Assembly: GCF_012910805.1 (NCBI RefSeq)
Contig: NZ_WTVK01000046.1
Span: 1 to 43,058, forward strand
Origin: Aromatoleum evansii
Lineage (GTDB): Bacteria; Pseudomonadota; Gammaproteobacteria; Burkholderiales; Rhodocyclaceae
DNA length: 43,058 nt
Direction of reading: 5' to 3'
In this document: positions 1 through 7,948 of the stretch, piece by piece
Numbering within the stretch: position 1 is the stretch's first letter
Layout of the letters: each line of letters starts with the position of its first letter
Position numbers and translations under genes: made by a program
Notes under the pieces: generated by a model
Told to the model about the DNA's origin: nothing
The model's database searches: none
Seen by the model: only the letters and a program-made list of their open reading frames with translations

Positions 1-11
1 CGCCCAATCCC

Positions 12-848
12 ATGCCCCTCGCCCCCGACACGCCGCGCCGACCGCTGCTCAGCCACGCCAGCCACCCGCTGACGGTGACGATCCCGGCCGTCGACGAGAA
101 CGGCGACAACGTGCCGACGCAGATCGCCGGCGAGTTCCCGCTGACGATCTATGTGGACAAACGCGAGATCGTCACGCTGATGACCCTGGGTGCCGCACCC
201 GAGGCGCTGACGATAGGCTGGCTGCGCAATCAGCGCCTGGTCGCGAGCCTCGACGACATCGAGGCGGTACAGGTGGACTGGGAGGTCAGCGCCGTCGCGG
301 TGAAGACGCGCAACGGCCTCATCGACGTCGAAGAGCGCCTCGGCAGCCGCACCGTCACCACCGGCTGCGGCCAGGGCACGGTGTTCGGCGGCCTGATGGA
401 CGAGATCGAGGCGATCCATCTGCCGGCCGACCGCAGGCTCACGCAGGCGACCCTGTATGCGCTGATGGACGCGGTGCGCCACCACGAGTCGATCTACAAG
501 CAGGCCGGCGCCGTGCACGGCTGCGCGCTCGCGCGACCCACCGCCGACGGCTGCGAGATCCTGATGTTCGTCGAGGACGTCGGCCGCCACAACGCCGTCG
601 ACGCGATCGCCGGGCAGATGTGGCTGGACGGCCTCGACGGCGGCGACAAGATCTTCTACACGACCGGCCGCCTCACCTCCGAGATGGTCATCAAGACCGC
701 GCAGATGGGCATCCCCTTCCTCGTCTCGCGCTCCGGCCTCACGCAGATGGGCTGGGAGATCGCGCGCAAGATCGGCCTCACGATGATCGGGCGCGCCCAG
801 GGCAAGCACTACCTACTATTCACCGGCGAGGAGCGATTCACGCGATGA
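12..848 (+). CDS. fdhD: Formate dehydrogenase accessory sulfurtransferase FdhD
   Basis: FdhD passes sulfur from a cysteine desulfurase to the molybdenum (bis-MGD) cofactor, which activates formate dehydrogenases in the cytoplasm. The 278-residue length is normal for the family. Conserved segments are visible: TVTTGCGQGTVFG around residue 114-126, GAVHGCALA, EDVGRHNAVD and YTTGRLTSEMV. The Escherichia coli protein has a CxxC pair in the catalytic loop; here that loop has a single cysteine (Cys119, TGCGQG). The gene ends in an ATGA overlap with mobA, so the two are probably translationally coupled. The ATG at 12 lies at the window edge, so the upstream promoter and any formate dehydrogenase genes cannot be seen. 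Confidence 0.93.
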   Translation: MPLAPDTPRRPLLSHASHPLTVTIPAVDENGDNVPTQIAGEFPLTIYVDKREIVTLMTLGAAPEALTIGWLRNQRLVASLDDIEAVQVDWEVSAVAVKTRNGLIDVEERLGSRTVTTGCGQGTVFGGLMDEIEAIHLPADRRLTQATLYALMDAVRHHESIYKQAGAVHGCALARPTADGCEILMFVEDVGRHNAVDAIAGQMWLDGLDGGDKIFYTTGRLTSEMVIKTAQMGIPFLVSRSGLTQMGWEIARKIGLTMIGRAQGKHYLLFTGEERFTR

Positions 849-1429
849 GCACGCGCGAAAGCATCACCGGCGTCATCCTCGCCGGCGGGCAGGGACGGCG
901 CATGGGCAGCGTCGACAAGGGCCTGGTCGAGCTGCGCGGTCGGCCGATGGTCGCTCACGTGATCGAGCGCTTCGGCCCGCAGGTCGACGAGCTGATCATC
1001 AACGCCAACCAGAACGCCGGGCGCTACGCCGACTTCGGCTACCCCGTGTTCCCCGACGACATCGGCGGTTTCGCCGGGCCGCTCGCGGGGCTGCACGCGG
1101 CGCTCGCACGCGCGCAGCACCCGCTGGTCGCGACCGCGCCGTGCGATTCCCCCTTCCTCCCCGCCGACCTCGTCGCGCGCCTCCACGGCGGCCTCGCGGC
1201 AGCCGGCGCGCAGCTCGCCGTCGCACGCACCTTCGACCAGCCCCACCCGGTGTTCTGCCTGTGCCGGCGCGACGTGCTCCCGCACCTCGACGCCTTCCTC
1301 GCCGGCGGCGGGCGCAAGATCGACTTCTGGTACGCGACGCTGAAGATCGTCGAGGTGCGCTTCGACGACGAGGAAGACGCCTTCCGCAACATCAACACGC
1401 GCGACGAACTCGACGGCGTGCAGCAATGA
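845..1429 (+). CDS. mobA: Molybdenum cofactor guanylyltransferase MobA
   Basis: MobA transfers GMP from GTP to Mo-molybdopterin to make the guanine dinucleotide cofactor used by formate dehydrogenases and nitrate reductases. The 194-residue product opens with the nucleotidyltransferase signature ILAGGQGRRMGSVDKG (residues 11-26), followed by FAGPLAGLHAAL and APCDSPFLP, which carries the metal-binding aspartate. The ATG at 845 overlaps the fdhD stop. In-frame sequence further upstream lies inside fdhD and reads as non-protein, so this start is preferred. The stop overlaps the next gene's ATG. Its usual partner, mobB, is about 2.3 kb away on the opposite strand. Confidence 0.93.
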   Translation: MSTRESITGVILAGGQGRRMGSVDKGLVELRGRPMVAHVIERFGPQVDELIINANQNAGRYADFGYPVFPDDIGGFAGPLAGLHAALARAQHPLVATAPCDSPFLPADLVARLHGGLAAAGAQLAVARTFDQPHPVFCLCRRDVLPHLDAFLAGGGRKIDFWYATLKIVEVRFDDEEDAFRNINTRDELDGVQQ

Positions 1430-2337
1430 GCGCGTCCGCGCCGCCCGGCACGCCGCAGAGCCCCTGCCTCACCGCGAAGCAGGCGGCGGCCTACCTGCAC
1501 CTCAACGAGAAGAAACTGTACGAGCTCGCCAACAGCGGCGAGGTCCCGGCCGCGCGCGTCGGCGGCAAGTGGCTGTTCCCGCGCCGGCTGCTCGACGAGT
1601 GGCTGCTCGAACAGGCGCACGGCGGGGTGTTCACCGACCGCCTGCTGATCGCCGGGGGCGACGACGCGCTGCTCGCCGCCGCGGTGCGCCAGCTCGCCGC
1701 CGAACTCGGCGCCGAGGCCTTCGTCGCCTACAGCCCGACCGCGACCCTGCCCGGCCTCGAACAGCTCGCCCGCCGCCGCGCCGACCTCAGCGTGGTGCAC
1801 TGGGGCGACGTCGAGCACAGCGCCGCCCTGCACGCGACGCTGCTGCGCGCCCATCCCGGCCACACCCGCTGGACGCTGGTGCGCATCGGCCAGCGCGAGC
1901 AGGGCGTGCTGCTGCGCCCCGGCCTCGACATCGACCAGCTCGACACGCTGGCCGCCTTCGACGTGCGCTGGGCGATGCGCGAAGCAGGGTCGGGCGCCGC
2001 GCACTTCCTCGCCTCGTCACTCAAGGCCCGTGGCCTGCGCGCGGACGACTGCAGCGCCGTCGCGACCGTGCATGGCGAACGCGAAGCCGCCGCCTTGCTC
2101 GTGCGCGACGCCGCCGACTGCACCCCTGGCACGCGCGCGACCGCCACGGAATTCGGTCTCGACTTCCTGCCGCTCGGCTGGGAAGCGCTGGACCTCGCAC
2201 TGCCCAAGGAAATCTACTTCCGCCACCTCTTCCAGCGTCTGCTCGCGCGCCTCGGCAGCGCCGAGCTGCACGATCTCGCGCAGCAGCTCGGCGGCTACGA
2301 TCTCACGGCGCTGGGACGGTTACTACCGCTGGGTTGA
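1426..2337 (+). CDS. HTH regulator with C-terminal binding-protein-like domain
   Basis: This 303-residue protein has two parts. Residues about 12-65 form an excisionase/MerR-like winged helix-turn-helix (LTAKQAAAYLHLNEKKLYE, then VGGKWLFPRRLLDEWL). The rest resembles the substrate-binding-protein-like domain (PBP-like, ModA-related) found in one-component regulators of molybdenum and related genes. It has no signal peptide or membrane segment, so it should be cytoplasmic. It is the third gene of the fdhD-mobA operon, joined by an ATGA overlap. A role in sensing molybdate, tungstate or a cofactor intermediate and controlling this operon or a formate dehydrogenase is inference from the context. 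The ligand cannot be read from the sequence. Confidence 0.75.
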   Translation: MSASAPPGTPQSPCLTAKQAAAYLHLNEKKLYELANSGEVPAARVGGKWLFPRRLLDEWLLEQAHGGVFTDRLLIAGGDDALLAAAVRQLAAELGAEAFVAYSPTATLPGLEQLARRRADLSVVHWGDVEHSAALHATLLRAHPGHTRWTLVRIGQREQGVLLRPGLDIDQLDTLAAFDVRWAMREAGSGAAHFLASSLKARGLRADDCSAVATVHGEREAAALLVRDAADCTPGTRATATEFGLDFLPLGWEALDLALPKEIYFRHLFQRLLARLGSAELHDLAQQLGGYDLTALGRLLPLG

Positions 2338-2376
2338 GCACTGCCCCGCCTGCAATCGCCGGACGCCCACCACCGA

Positions 2377-2715
2377 TCATGTCGGTGTATGCGTCTCGAG
2401 CCAGTCGCGCAGCGCCGCATTCATGCGAGTCTGCCAGCCGGGCCCGCTGGCGCGGAACGCCGCGAGGATGTCGCGGTCGAGACGTATCGTCGTCGACTCC
2501 TTGTCGCTGCCCGCCGGCCGCCCGCGTCGTCTGCGGTCCGCCGCGATACCCGCCTGCATCTCTTCGCGCGTCAACGGCCTTTCGTCTTCGCTCTCGCCGT
2601 CCCACACGTAGGGCGCCACTGCGCGAACCTTCACCGCATCAGTCCTGCTCTCGCCCCGCGCGCGCGCAGCCCGCATCCGGTCGAGCGTCGTCGAAGTCGT
2701 TTTCGAGCCAGTCAT
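2377..2715 (-). CDS. brnA: BrnA-type antitoxin
   Basis: The 112-residue product has the BrnA (DUF4415) layout: a charged N-terminal part (about 1-70) that would wrap the toxin, with PLTREEMQAGIAADRRRRG, and a C-terminal ribbon-helix-helix DNA-binding part, STTIRLDRDILAAFRASG followed by GWQTRMNAALRDWLE. It lies downstream of brnT on the same strand, the usual toxin-first order. With the ATG at 2715 it overlaps brnT by 77 bases; an internal ATG at 2676 would cut the overlap to 38 bases. In the family, BrnA represses its own promoter, alone or with BrnT. Confidence 0.82.
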   Translation of the reverse strand: MTGSKTTSTTLDRMRAARARGESRTDAVKVRAVAPYVWDGESEDERPLTREEMQAGIAADRRRRGRPAGSDKESTTIRLDRDILAAFRASGPGWQTRMNAALRDWLETHTPT

Positions 2716-2980
2716 GATATGCGCTCCTTTCTACCTCACTTGCCGGGCGGAAACTGACGATCCGCCGGGCATCGTCGCGTTGCACATGCACCACCGTGAG
2801 AACCGCCAGGACATCGAATACATAGGCGAACGATTGTGTCCTGCTCTCGCCGCTGCGCACACATTCCACGTCCAGGCGATAGGGGCTGTCCAGCACCAGA
2901 ACCGCATCGAGGAAATCGAGGCCGTGCTTGTCGAGGTTGCCCTGCCGCTTGGCCTCGTCCCAGACGATGTGCGCTTTCAT
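2639..2980 (-). CDS. brnT: BrnT-type ribonuclease toxin
   Basis: BrnT toxins are small RelE-fold ribonucleases that stop translation when not bound by BrnA. The 113-residue product shows the family pattern: IVWDEAKRQGNLDKHGLDF at residues 4-22, a central beta sheet ending in VVHVQRDDARRIVSFRPAS, and the closing ERSAYHDWL helix. An upstream in-frame start exists at 3013, but the ATG at 2980 gives the family-type N-terminus MKAHIVWDEAK. The C-terminal tail (about residues 95-113) lies in the overlap with brnA and looks dispensable. The AT-rich upstream DNA and the position between two molybdenum-cofactor loci suggest a transferred islet. Confidence 0.82.
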   Translation of the reverse strand: MKAHIVWDEAKRQGNLDKHGLDFLDAVLVLDSPYRLDVECVRSGESRTQSFAYVFDVLAVLTVVHVQRDDARRIVSFRPASEVERSAYHDWLENDFDDARPDAGCARAGREQD

Positions 2981-2984
2981 GTTT

Positions 2985-3001
2985 ATTGTGGTAACAACAA
3001 T
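2985..3001. promoter_or_regulatory. Candidate operator upstream of brnT
   Basis: A 17-bp inverted repeat (ATTGT, 7-base spacer, ACAAT) sits 4 bases upstream of the brnT start in AT-rich DNA. Its place fits an autoregulatory BrnA operator. The function is inferred from family behaviour; the repeat itself is seen. Confidence 0.4.
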
Positions 3002-3035
3002 TCCCGGCGTCAAGATTTTTCGTTACTACGCAAAT

Positions 3036-3064
3036 TTGCTGTACTTCATGTCAAGCAAGATAAA
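3036..3064 (+). promoter_or_regulatory. Possible promoter for the LysE-type gene
   Basis: TTGCTG (3036-3041) and GATAAA (3059-3064) are 17 bases apart within the AT-rich divergent gap. A second AT-rich hexamer, TATAAA, follows at 3083-3088. The matches are partial, so this is only a candidate. Confidence 0.25.
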
Positions 3065-3111
3065 ACAATAATGCGTATAACATATAAATACTCATTCCGG
3101 CCGGAAAATCC

Positions 3112-3732
3112 ATGATGCTTTCCGCACTCGCCACCATCTGGATCCTGCACCTCGTCGCAACGGTGACGCCGGGCGCGAACACCGTCCTCGTGATGCAGGT
3201 CGCCGCCACCGGAATGCGCAGTGCCGCGGCGCGCGCTGCCGCAGGGATCGCCGCGGGTTCCACCCTCTGGGCGGCACTCGCGGTATCCGGTGTCGGTGCC
3301 TTGTTCGACGCATTTCCGGACGTGCGCACGGCGATACAGGCGGCGGGAGGTGCCTACCTGACATGGTTGGGCGGGAAGTTCTGCCTGTCCGCGCGCACGG
3401 CGCCGGATTGCGGCATCGGCCGGCACGACCGTGCCTTTCGCGTCGGCCTGCTGACCAATCTCACGAATCCGAAAGCCGTCGTATTCTTCGGCAGCATCTT
3501 CGCGGCGGCGTTTCCCGCCGATCCCCCGGACTGGCTGTCCGGCGCAGCGATCCTGATCGTCCTGCTGAACGCGCTGAGTTGGTACGGGCTGGTCGCCTAC
3601 CTGTTCTCGCGCGAGCCGGTGCGGAGCTGGTACTCCGCGCACTCGCACCGGCTGTCCGCCGCGGTCGGCGTGATCCTGGGCGGCGCGGGCCTGAAGCTCG
3701 TCCAGCAAGCCTGCAGCGAGATGCGGCCCTGA
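3112..3732 (+). CDS. LysE/RhtB-family amino-acid exporter
   Basis: This is a small inner-membrane exporter of 206 residues, the normal size for the family. It has about six hydrophobic segments and both family signatures: the N-terminal TPGANTVLVMQ (residues 19-29) and, after the third segment, LTNLTNPKAVVFFGS (about 115-129). Family members expel amino acids such as lysine, threonine or homoserine; the substrate here is unknown. Two adjacent ATGs (3112, 3115) are possible starts. No strong ribosome-binding site is visible. It is divergent from brnTA and convergent with mobB. Confidence 0.85.
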   Translation: MMLSALATIWILHLVATVTPGANTVLVMQVAATGMRSAAARAAAGIAAGSTLWAALAVSGVGALFDAFPDVRTAIQAAGGAYLTWLGGKFCLSARTAPDCGIGRHDRAFRVGLLTNLTNPKAVVFFGSIFAAAFPADPPDWLSGAAILIVLLNALSWYGLVAYLFSREPVRSWYSAHSHRLSAAVGVILGGAGLKLVQQACSEMRP

Positions 3733-3751
3733 CGGGCCGCCCGCGCCATGA

Positions 3752-4255
3752 CTAGGCCTGCGCCATCCTGAACGCGTAATCGACGACGAAGTCCGCGACC
3801 GCCTGCGGGTCGTTGATGTCGAGCTGCGGCAACGCGGTGTCGAGCTCGACGTCGGTCGCGACCGCGACGATGTGCGGGTCCTGCAGGTAGAACGGCGCCT
3901 CGCGCACCTCGGTGCGGCGCACCTCGATCTTGGGAATCTGCGCGCGCTTGAAGCCCTCGACCAGCACGAGGTCGCAGGGCGAGAGTTTCTGCAGCAGCTC
4001 GTCCAGCGGCAGCTCCGGATCGCCGCGCAGCTCGTGCATCAGCGACCAGCGCCGCCCCGAGCTGATCAGCACCTCGCGGCAACCGGCATTGCGGTGGCGC
4101 CACGAGTCCTTGCCCTCGTGGTCGATGTCGAAACTGTGGTGCGCGTGCTTGATCAGCGACACGTCGAGGCCGCGCCCGCACAGCACCGCGACGACCTTCT
4201 CGATCAGCGAAGTCTTGCCGCTGCCGGACCAGCCGGCAAATCCGATCACTTTCAA
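3752..4255 (-). CDS. mobB: Molybdopterin-guanine dinucleotide biosynthesis adaptor MobB
   Basis: MobB is a small P-loop GTPase-like protein that assists MobA in attaching GMP to the molybdenum cofactor. The 167-residue product begins VIGFAGWSGSGKTSLIEK, a clear Walker A near residues 7-15, then DVSLIKHAHHSFDIDHEGKD and DLVLVEGFK. There is no ATG near the domain start. A TTG at 4255 gives the family-type N-terminus MKVIGF; a GTG at 4273 is the alternative. It follows the response-regulator gene on the same strand by 34 bases. It completes the molybdenum-cofactor set begun by fdhD and mobA. Confidence 0.88.
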   Translation of the reverse strand: MKVIGFAGWSGSGKTSLIEKVVAVLCGRGLDVSLIKHAHHSFDIDHEGKDSWRHRNAGCREVLISSGRRWSLMHELRGDPELPLDELLQKLSPCDLVLVEGFKRAQIPKIEVRRTEVREAPFYLQDPHIVAVATDVELDTALPQLDINDPQAVADFVVDYAFRMAQA

Positions 4256-4289
4256 TGCTCTGTCCTGTCTCACAAGCGCCGGCGCGCAC

Positions 4290-5693
4290 TCACGCGACCG
4301 ACTCGCCCCACTCCGCGCACTTGCGCTCCAGCGTCTTGCGCGACACCCCCAGGCGCCGCGCCGCTTCCGACTTGTTCCCGCCACATGCATCCAGCATGCG
4401 CAGGATGTGGCGCTTCTCGACCTCGTCGAGCGGCAGGTCCGTCCCGCCCGCAAGCACGTCGCCACGCGCGCCCAGCGCCTCCACCGGGAAGCCGCCGAGG
4501 ATCAGCGAGCGCTCGATGAAGTTGCGCAGCTCCCTCACGTTGCCCGGCCAGCCGTAGGCCTCTAGGCGCGCGAACAGCGCGTTCGACAATGCCAGCGGCG
4601 GCACCCCCAGCTGCGCCGTCAGCTGCTGCATGAAATGGCGCACCAGGTCCGGGATGTCCTCGACACGCTCGCGCAGCGGCGGGATCACGACCTCGACCAC
4701 CGCCAGGCGGAAGTACAAATCCTGGCGGAAGCGCCCCGCGGCGACCTCCGCGGCGAGGTCGCGGTTCGATGCCGCGATGATGCGCACATCCACCGGCACC
4801 TCGCGCTCCGAGCCGACCGGGCGCAGCCTGCGCTCCTCCAGCACGCGCAGCAGGCGCGTCTGCAGCGCCAGCGGCAGCTCGCTGATCTCGTCGAGGAAGA
4901 GCGTGCCGCCGTGAGCATAGTAGAAAAGCCCGTTGCGCGTCTCGGTCGCGCCGGTGAAGGCGCCCTTCACGTGGCCGAAGAGTTCGCTCTCGATCAGCCC
5001 GGCGGCGATCGCCGGGCAATTCACCGGCACGAAGGGGCGCTGCGCGCGCGGACTCATGCGGTGCAGCGCGCGCGCCGCGACCTCCTTGCCGGTGCCCGAT
5101 TCGCCCAGCAGCAGCACCGTGCTGGGCATCTGCGCGACGCGCCGCAGCACCGTGCGCAGCTCCTCCATCGCCGTCGAGTGCCCGACCAGGCCTTCGACGT
5201 CGGCCGAAAGGCCCGCGAGCTCGCGCCGCAGGATGAAGTTTTCGCGCGCGAGGTGGGCGCGCTGGAAGCAGTTCTTGATCGAATTCAGGATCTGGTCGAC
5301 ACGGAAGGGCTTGAGGATGAAATCCGAAGCCCCACCGCGCAGCGCATTGATCGCGGTGTCGAGGTCGGCGAAGGCGGTGATCAGGATCACGTCGCCGACG
5401 AAGCCCGACTCGCGCAGCTCGTGCAGCCAGTCGAGACCGGACTTGCCCGGCAGCGCGATGTCGAGGATCAGCAGGTCGAAGTGCAGGCGCGCCATCAGGC
5501 GCATCGCGTGCTCGGCGTCCGGCGCGGTCTCCACCAGGCCGCAGCGCGGCTTGAGCGCACGCTCGAGGAAGCTGCGCATGCCCTCCTCGTCATCGACGAT
5601 AAGGATCGAATGCGCCTGCCAGTTGAATTCCGGAGTTCCGCCGTGGCCCGGCGCGCCCCCGTCCCGCTCATGCTGCATCGCTGTCCTTTTCAC
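4290..5693 (-). CDS. Sigma-54-dependent response regulator, NtrC family
   Basis: This 467-residue regulator has three domains. The receiver (about 28-145) has the acidic pair D34-D35, phosphoacceptor D78 (DLLILDIALPG) and K in FILKPF. The AAA+ domain (about 168-400) has Walker A GESGTGKE, the sigma-54 contact loop GAFTGA, Walker B GGTLFLDEI and WPGNVREL. The C-terminal Fis-type helix-turn-helix carries NKSEAARRLGVSRKTLERK. It should activate sigma-54 promoters when phosphorylated by the kinase encoded 84 bases upstream. An ATG at 5678 is a second possible start. The target genes cannot be told from the sequence. Confidence 0.92.
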   Translation of the reverse strand: MKRTAMQHERDGGAPGHGGTPEFNWQAHSILIVDDEEGMRSFLERALKPRCGLVETAPDAEHAMRLMARLHFDLLILDIALPGKSGLDWLHELRESGFVGDVILITAFADLDTAINALRGGASDFILKPFRVDQILNSIKNCFQRAHLARENFILRRELAGLSADVEGLVGHSTAMEELRTVLRRVAQMPSTVLLLGESGTGKEVAARALHRMSPRAQRPFVPVNCPAIAAGLIESELFGHVKGAFTGATETRNGLFYYAHGGTLFLDEISELPLALQTRLLRVLEERRLRPVGSEREVPVDVRIIAASNRDLAAEVAAGRFRQDLYFRLAVVEVVIPPLRERVEDIPDLVRHFMQQLTAQLGVPPLALSNALFARLEAYGWPGNVRELRNFIERSLILGGFPVEALGARGDVLAGGTDLPLDEVEKRHILRMLDACGGNKSEAARRLGVSRKTLERKCAEWGESVA

Positions 5694-5777
5694 GAGTCGC
5701 TCGTCTCTGCGAATGCCCGGCCTGCAGTTACATTTTGATAATAACCGAGCATCCGCCGCCTGCGCCCCAACTTCGGC

Positions 5778-7937
5778 TCACCAGCGCCGCAAAAACCCCG
5801 GAGCGCTCGGGGTTTCGTCATAGCGCGCGTCGCGCCGCAGCCACAGCGCGAACTCCGTGCCCTCGCCGGGCCGGCTGTCGACCTCGATGCGGCCGCCGTA
5901 GCGCTCGACGATCGTATAGCTGATCGACAGCCCCAGACCGGTGCCGCTGCCCTTCTTGGTCGTGAAGAAGGGGTCGAAGATGTGCGTCAGGTCCTCCGGC
6001 GCGATGCCCTGGCCGGTGTCGCGCACGCGGATCACCGCACCCACCGCCGTGCCGTCCTCGCGCCAGTCCGTCGTCGCGAGACTCAGGCGGCCGCCCTCGG
6101 GCATCGCCTGCACGGCGTTCACGATCAGGTTGATCAGCACCTGCTGCAGCTCGCTACGGTTGATCTCGATGCGCTCGCCGGCGCCGAAGTCGGTCGCGAC
6201 CTCGATCGCGCGGCGGTCGAAGTTGTGCTGCGTGAGGAACAGGCAGTCGGCCACGACCTCGTTCACATCCACCGCCTCCGCGTACCCCGCAAACTCGCCC
6301 GGGCGCGCGAACTGCAGCAGCTTGGTGACGATCTGGCGGATGCGGTCGGTCTGCTCGTGGATCAGGCGGATCTCCTGACGCACGGGCTCGGCGGCCGGCC
6401 CCAGCACATCGCGCATCACGTCCAGGTTGCCCTGGATCACCGCCACCGGATTGTTGATCTCGTGCGCGACACCCGCCGTCAATTCGCCGATCGCCGCCAG
6501 CTTCTCGCTCATCACCAGCTGCTGCTGCGCGCGCCGCAAGGTTTCGTTCGCCTCGCTCAGCTCCGCGGTGCGCTCGGCGACCTTGCAGTCGAGCTCCTCG
6601 GCCCAGCGCTGCAATTCCTCGCGCTTGGCCGACAGCGTGTCGAGCAGGTGGTCGAACTCGCCCGCCAGCCGCCCCAGCTCGTCGCGGCTCGCCACGGCGC
6701 CGACGCGCGCGTCCGCTTCACCCTGCTCGACGCGCTGGATCACCGCGTTCATGCGCTCGATCGGCCGGAACACGCTGCGCGCCCAGCGCAGGCTGAGCAC
6801 CGCGCCGGCCGCGCTGATGGCGATAAACAACGCGAACAGCGCCCCCATCGCCATGCGTCCCGCGCTGCGGAAAGGCTCCTCGAGAAAGCCCACGTACAGC
6901 ATCCCGACGCGCTCGCCGCGGCCGTCCGCGATCGGCTCGTAGCCCGAGACGTAATCGTCGTTCACAACGAAGGCCGTGCCCAGCCAGGTCTCGCCGCTCC
7001 CCAGCACGCGCTCGCGCACCGCCTGCGACACGCGCGTGCCGAGCGCCCGCGTGTCGCCGAACAGGCGCACGTTGGTGGCGATGCGCGTGTCGTCGAGGAA
7101 CAGGGTGGCGGTCCCGCGACTGCCGAGCGGCAGCGAGCCGTCGCGATAGACGATGGCGTTGATGCGGTCGACCATTTCCAGATTGCCGTTGAGCAGCACG
7201 CCGCCCTCGAGCACGCCCACGAGGTTGCGCTTTTCGTCATACACCGGTGCGGCGGCGTGAATCACCAGTCCCCGGTCCTCTGCGGTGCGCGCATCGGGTG
7301 CGGCCGCACGCGTTTCCACCAGCGGCAGCCACGCGCGCTCGCGCAGCGCCGGGGACAAATATTGGAGCGCCTCGGGCGCGAATCGTTCTACCGTCGTCAG
7401 CGCGGAGCCGTTGAGCGCCGACGCCACCGCCGGCCAGACGAGGCGCGGGGCGGCCGCGCCCGCGAGCGGCTGCGACGCCGCCAGCGGACGGCCCTCGCGG
7501 TCGAGCAGCAGCAGGAAGTCCAGGCGCCGCGCCGGGGCGAGCTCCGCGAGCAGTGCCGGCAGCGCGGACGGTTGCGCGGCGAGCAGCCCGACCAGGCGGT
7601 GCGACTCGGCGAGCGCCTGCACGTCGCTCCCGACGCCGATGCGCACGCGATCGAAATACTCGTGCGCGGTGACGAGGTCGGAACTGATCTTGAAGTTCAG
7701 CAGGCGCTCGTAGCCCTCGCTGCCCCAGGTCCATACCAACCCCAGCAGCACCGGCACCCCGACGACCAGCGGGGCGAGCACCAGCGCGAGCAGCTTGGCG
7801 CGGACCGAGCCGCGCAGCCGGTCGGTCCAGCGCGGACGCTGCGGCGCTTCACGATCCGCAGCGCGACCCGTCTGCGTGGGAGCGGCTTCAGCCGCGAACG
7901 GGACCGTTGCGCGGCTGAAGCCGCTCCCACCGGACAA
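5778..7937 (-). CDS. Membrane sensor histidine kinase, cache and HAMP type
   Basis: From a TTG at 7937 this is a 719-residue kinase. It has a first membrane segment (LLALVLAPLVVGVPVLLGL), a large periplasmic cache-like sensor, and a second membrane segment near residue 365-385. A HAMP domain from about 385 is followed by a coiled coil, a HisKA domain with phospho-His492 (GVAHEINNP) and an HATPase domain (DTGQGIAPEDL, GTGLGLSIS). It is DctB/NtrY-like and pairs with the downstream NtrC-type regulator. The start is uncertain. A REPIN covers codons about 3-21, there is no ATG or GTG between it and the htpX stop, and no clear ribosome-binding site precedes the TTG. Confidence 0.85.
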   Translation of the reverse strand: MSGGSGFSRATVPFAAEAAPTQTGRAADREAPQRPRWTDRLRGSVRAKLLALVLAPLVVGVPVLLGLVWTWGSEGYERLLNFKISSDLVTAHEYFDRVRIGVGSDVQALAESHRLVGLLAAQPSALPALLAELAPARRLDFLLLLDREGRPLAASQPLAGAAAPRLVWPAVASALNGSALTTVERFAPEALQYLSPALRERAWLPLVETRAAAPDARTAEDRGLVIHAAAPVYDEKRNLVGVLEGGVLLNGNLEMVDRINAIVYRDGSLPLGSRGTATLFLDDTRIATNVRLFGDTRALGTRVSQAVRERVLGSGETWLGTAFVVNDDYVSGYEPIADGRGERVGMLYVGFLEEPFRSAGRMAMGALFALFIAISAAGAVLSLRWARSVFRPIERMNAVIQRVEQGEADARVGAVASRDELGRLAGEFDHLLDTLSAKREELQRWAEELDCKVAERTAELSEANETLRRAQQQLVMSEKLAAIGELTAGVAHEINNPVAVIQGNLDVMRDVLGPAAEPVRQEIRLIHEQTDRIRQIVTKLLQFARPGEFAGYAEAVDVNEVVADCLFLTQHNFDRRAIEVATDFGAGERIEINRSELQQVLINLIVNAVQAMPEGGRLSLATTDWREDGTAVGAVIRVRDTGQGIAPEDLTHIFDPFFTTKKGSGTGLGLSISYTIVERYGGRIEVDSRPGEGTEFALWLRRDARYDETPSAPGFLRRW
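5793..5815 (-). terminator. Terminator-like hairpin inside the end of the kinase gene
   Basis: Read on the minus strand, AAACCCCG and CGGGGTTT form a perfect 8-bp stem around a 7-base loop (itself nearly self-complementary), followed by TTT and GC-rich DNA. It lies 13 bases before the kinase stop codon, so it could lower transcription into the regulator gene. Confidence 0.5.
7876..7930. repeat. REPIN (inverted REP pair), copy 1
   Basis: Two perfect 21-bp inverted arms (7876-7896 and 7910-7930), each beginning GTGGGAGCGGCTTCAGCC, surround a 13-base loop. This is the form of REP/REPIN elements mobilised by RAYT-type transposases. A second copy with near-identical arms lies at 34410-34484. This copy sits between the htpX stop and the kinase domain start and is translated if the kinase starts at 7937. 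Confidence 0.85.
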
Positions 7938-7948
7938 GGATGGGAAGC

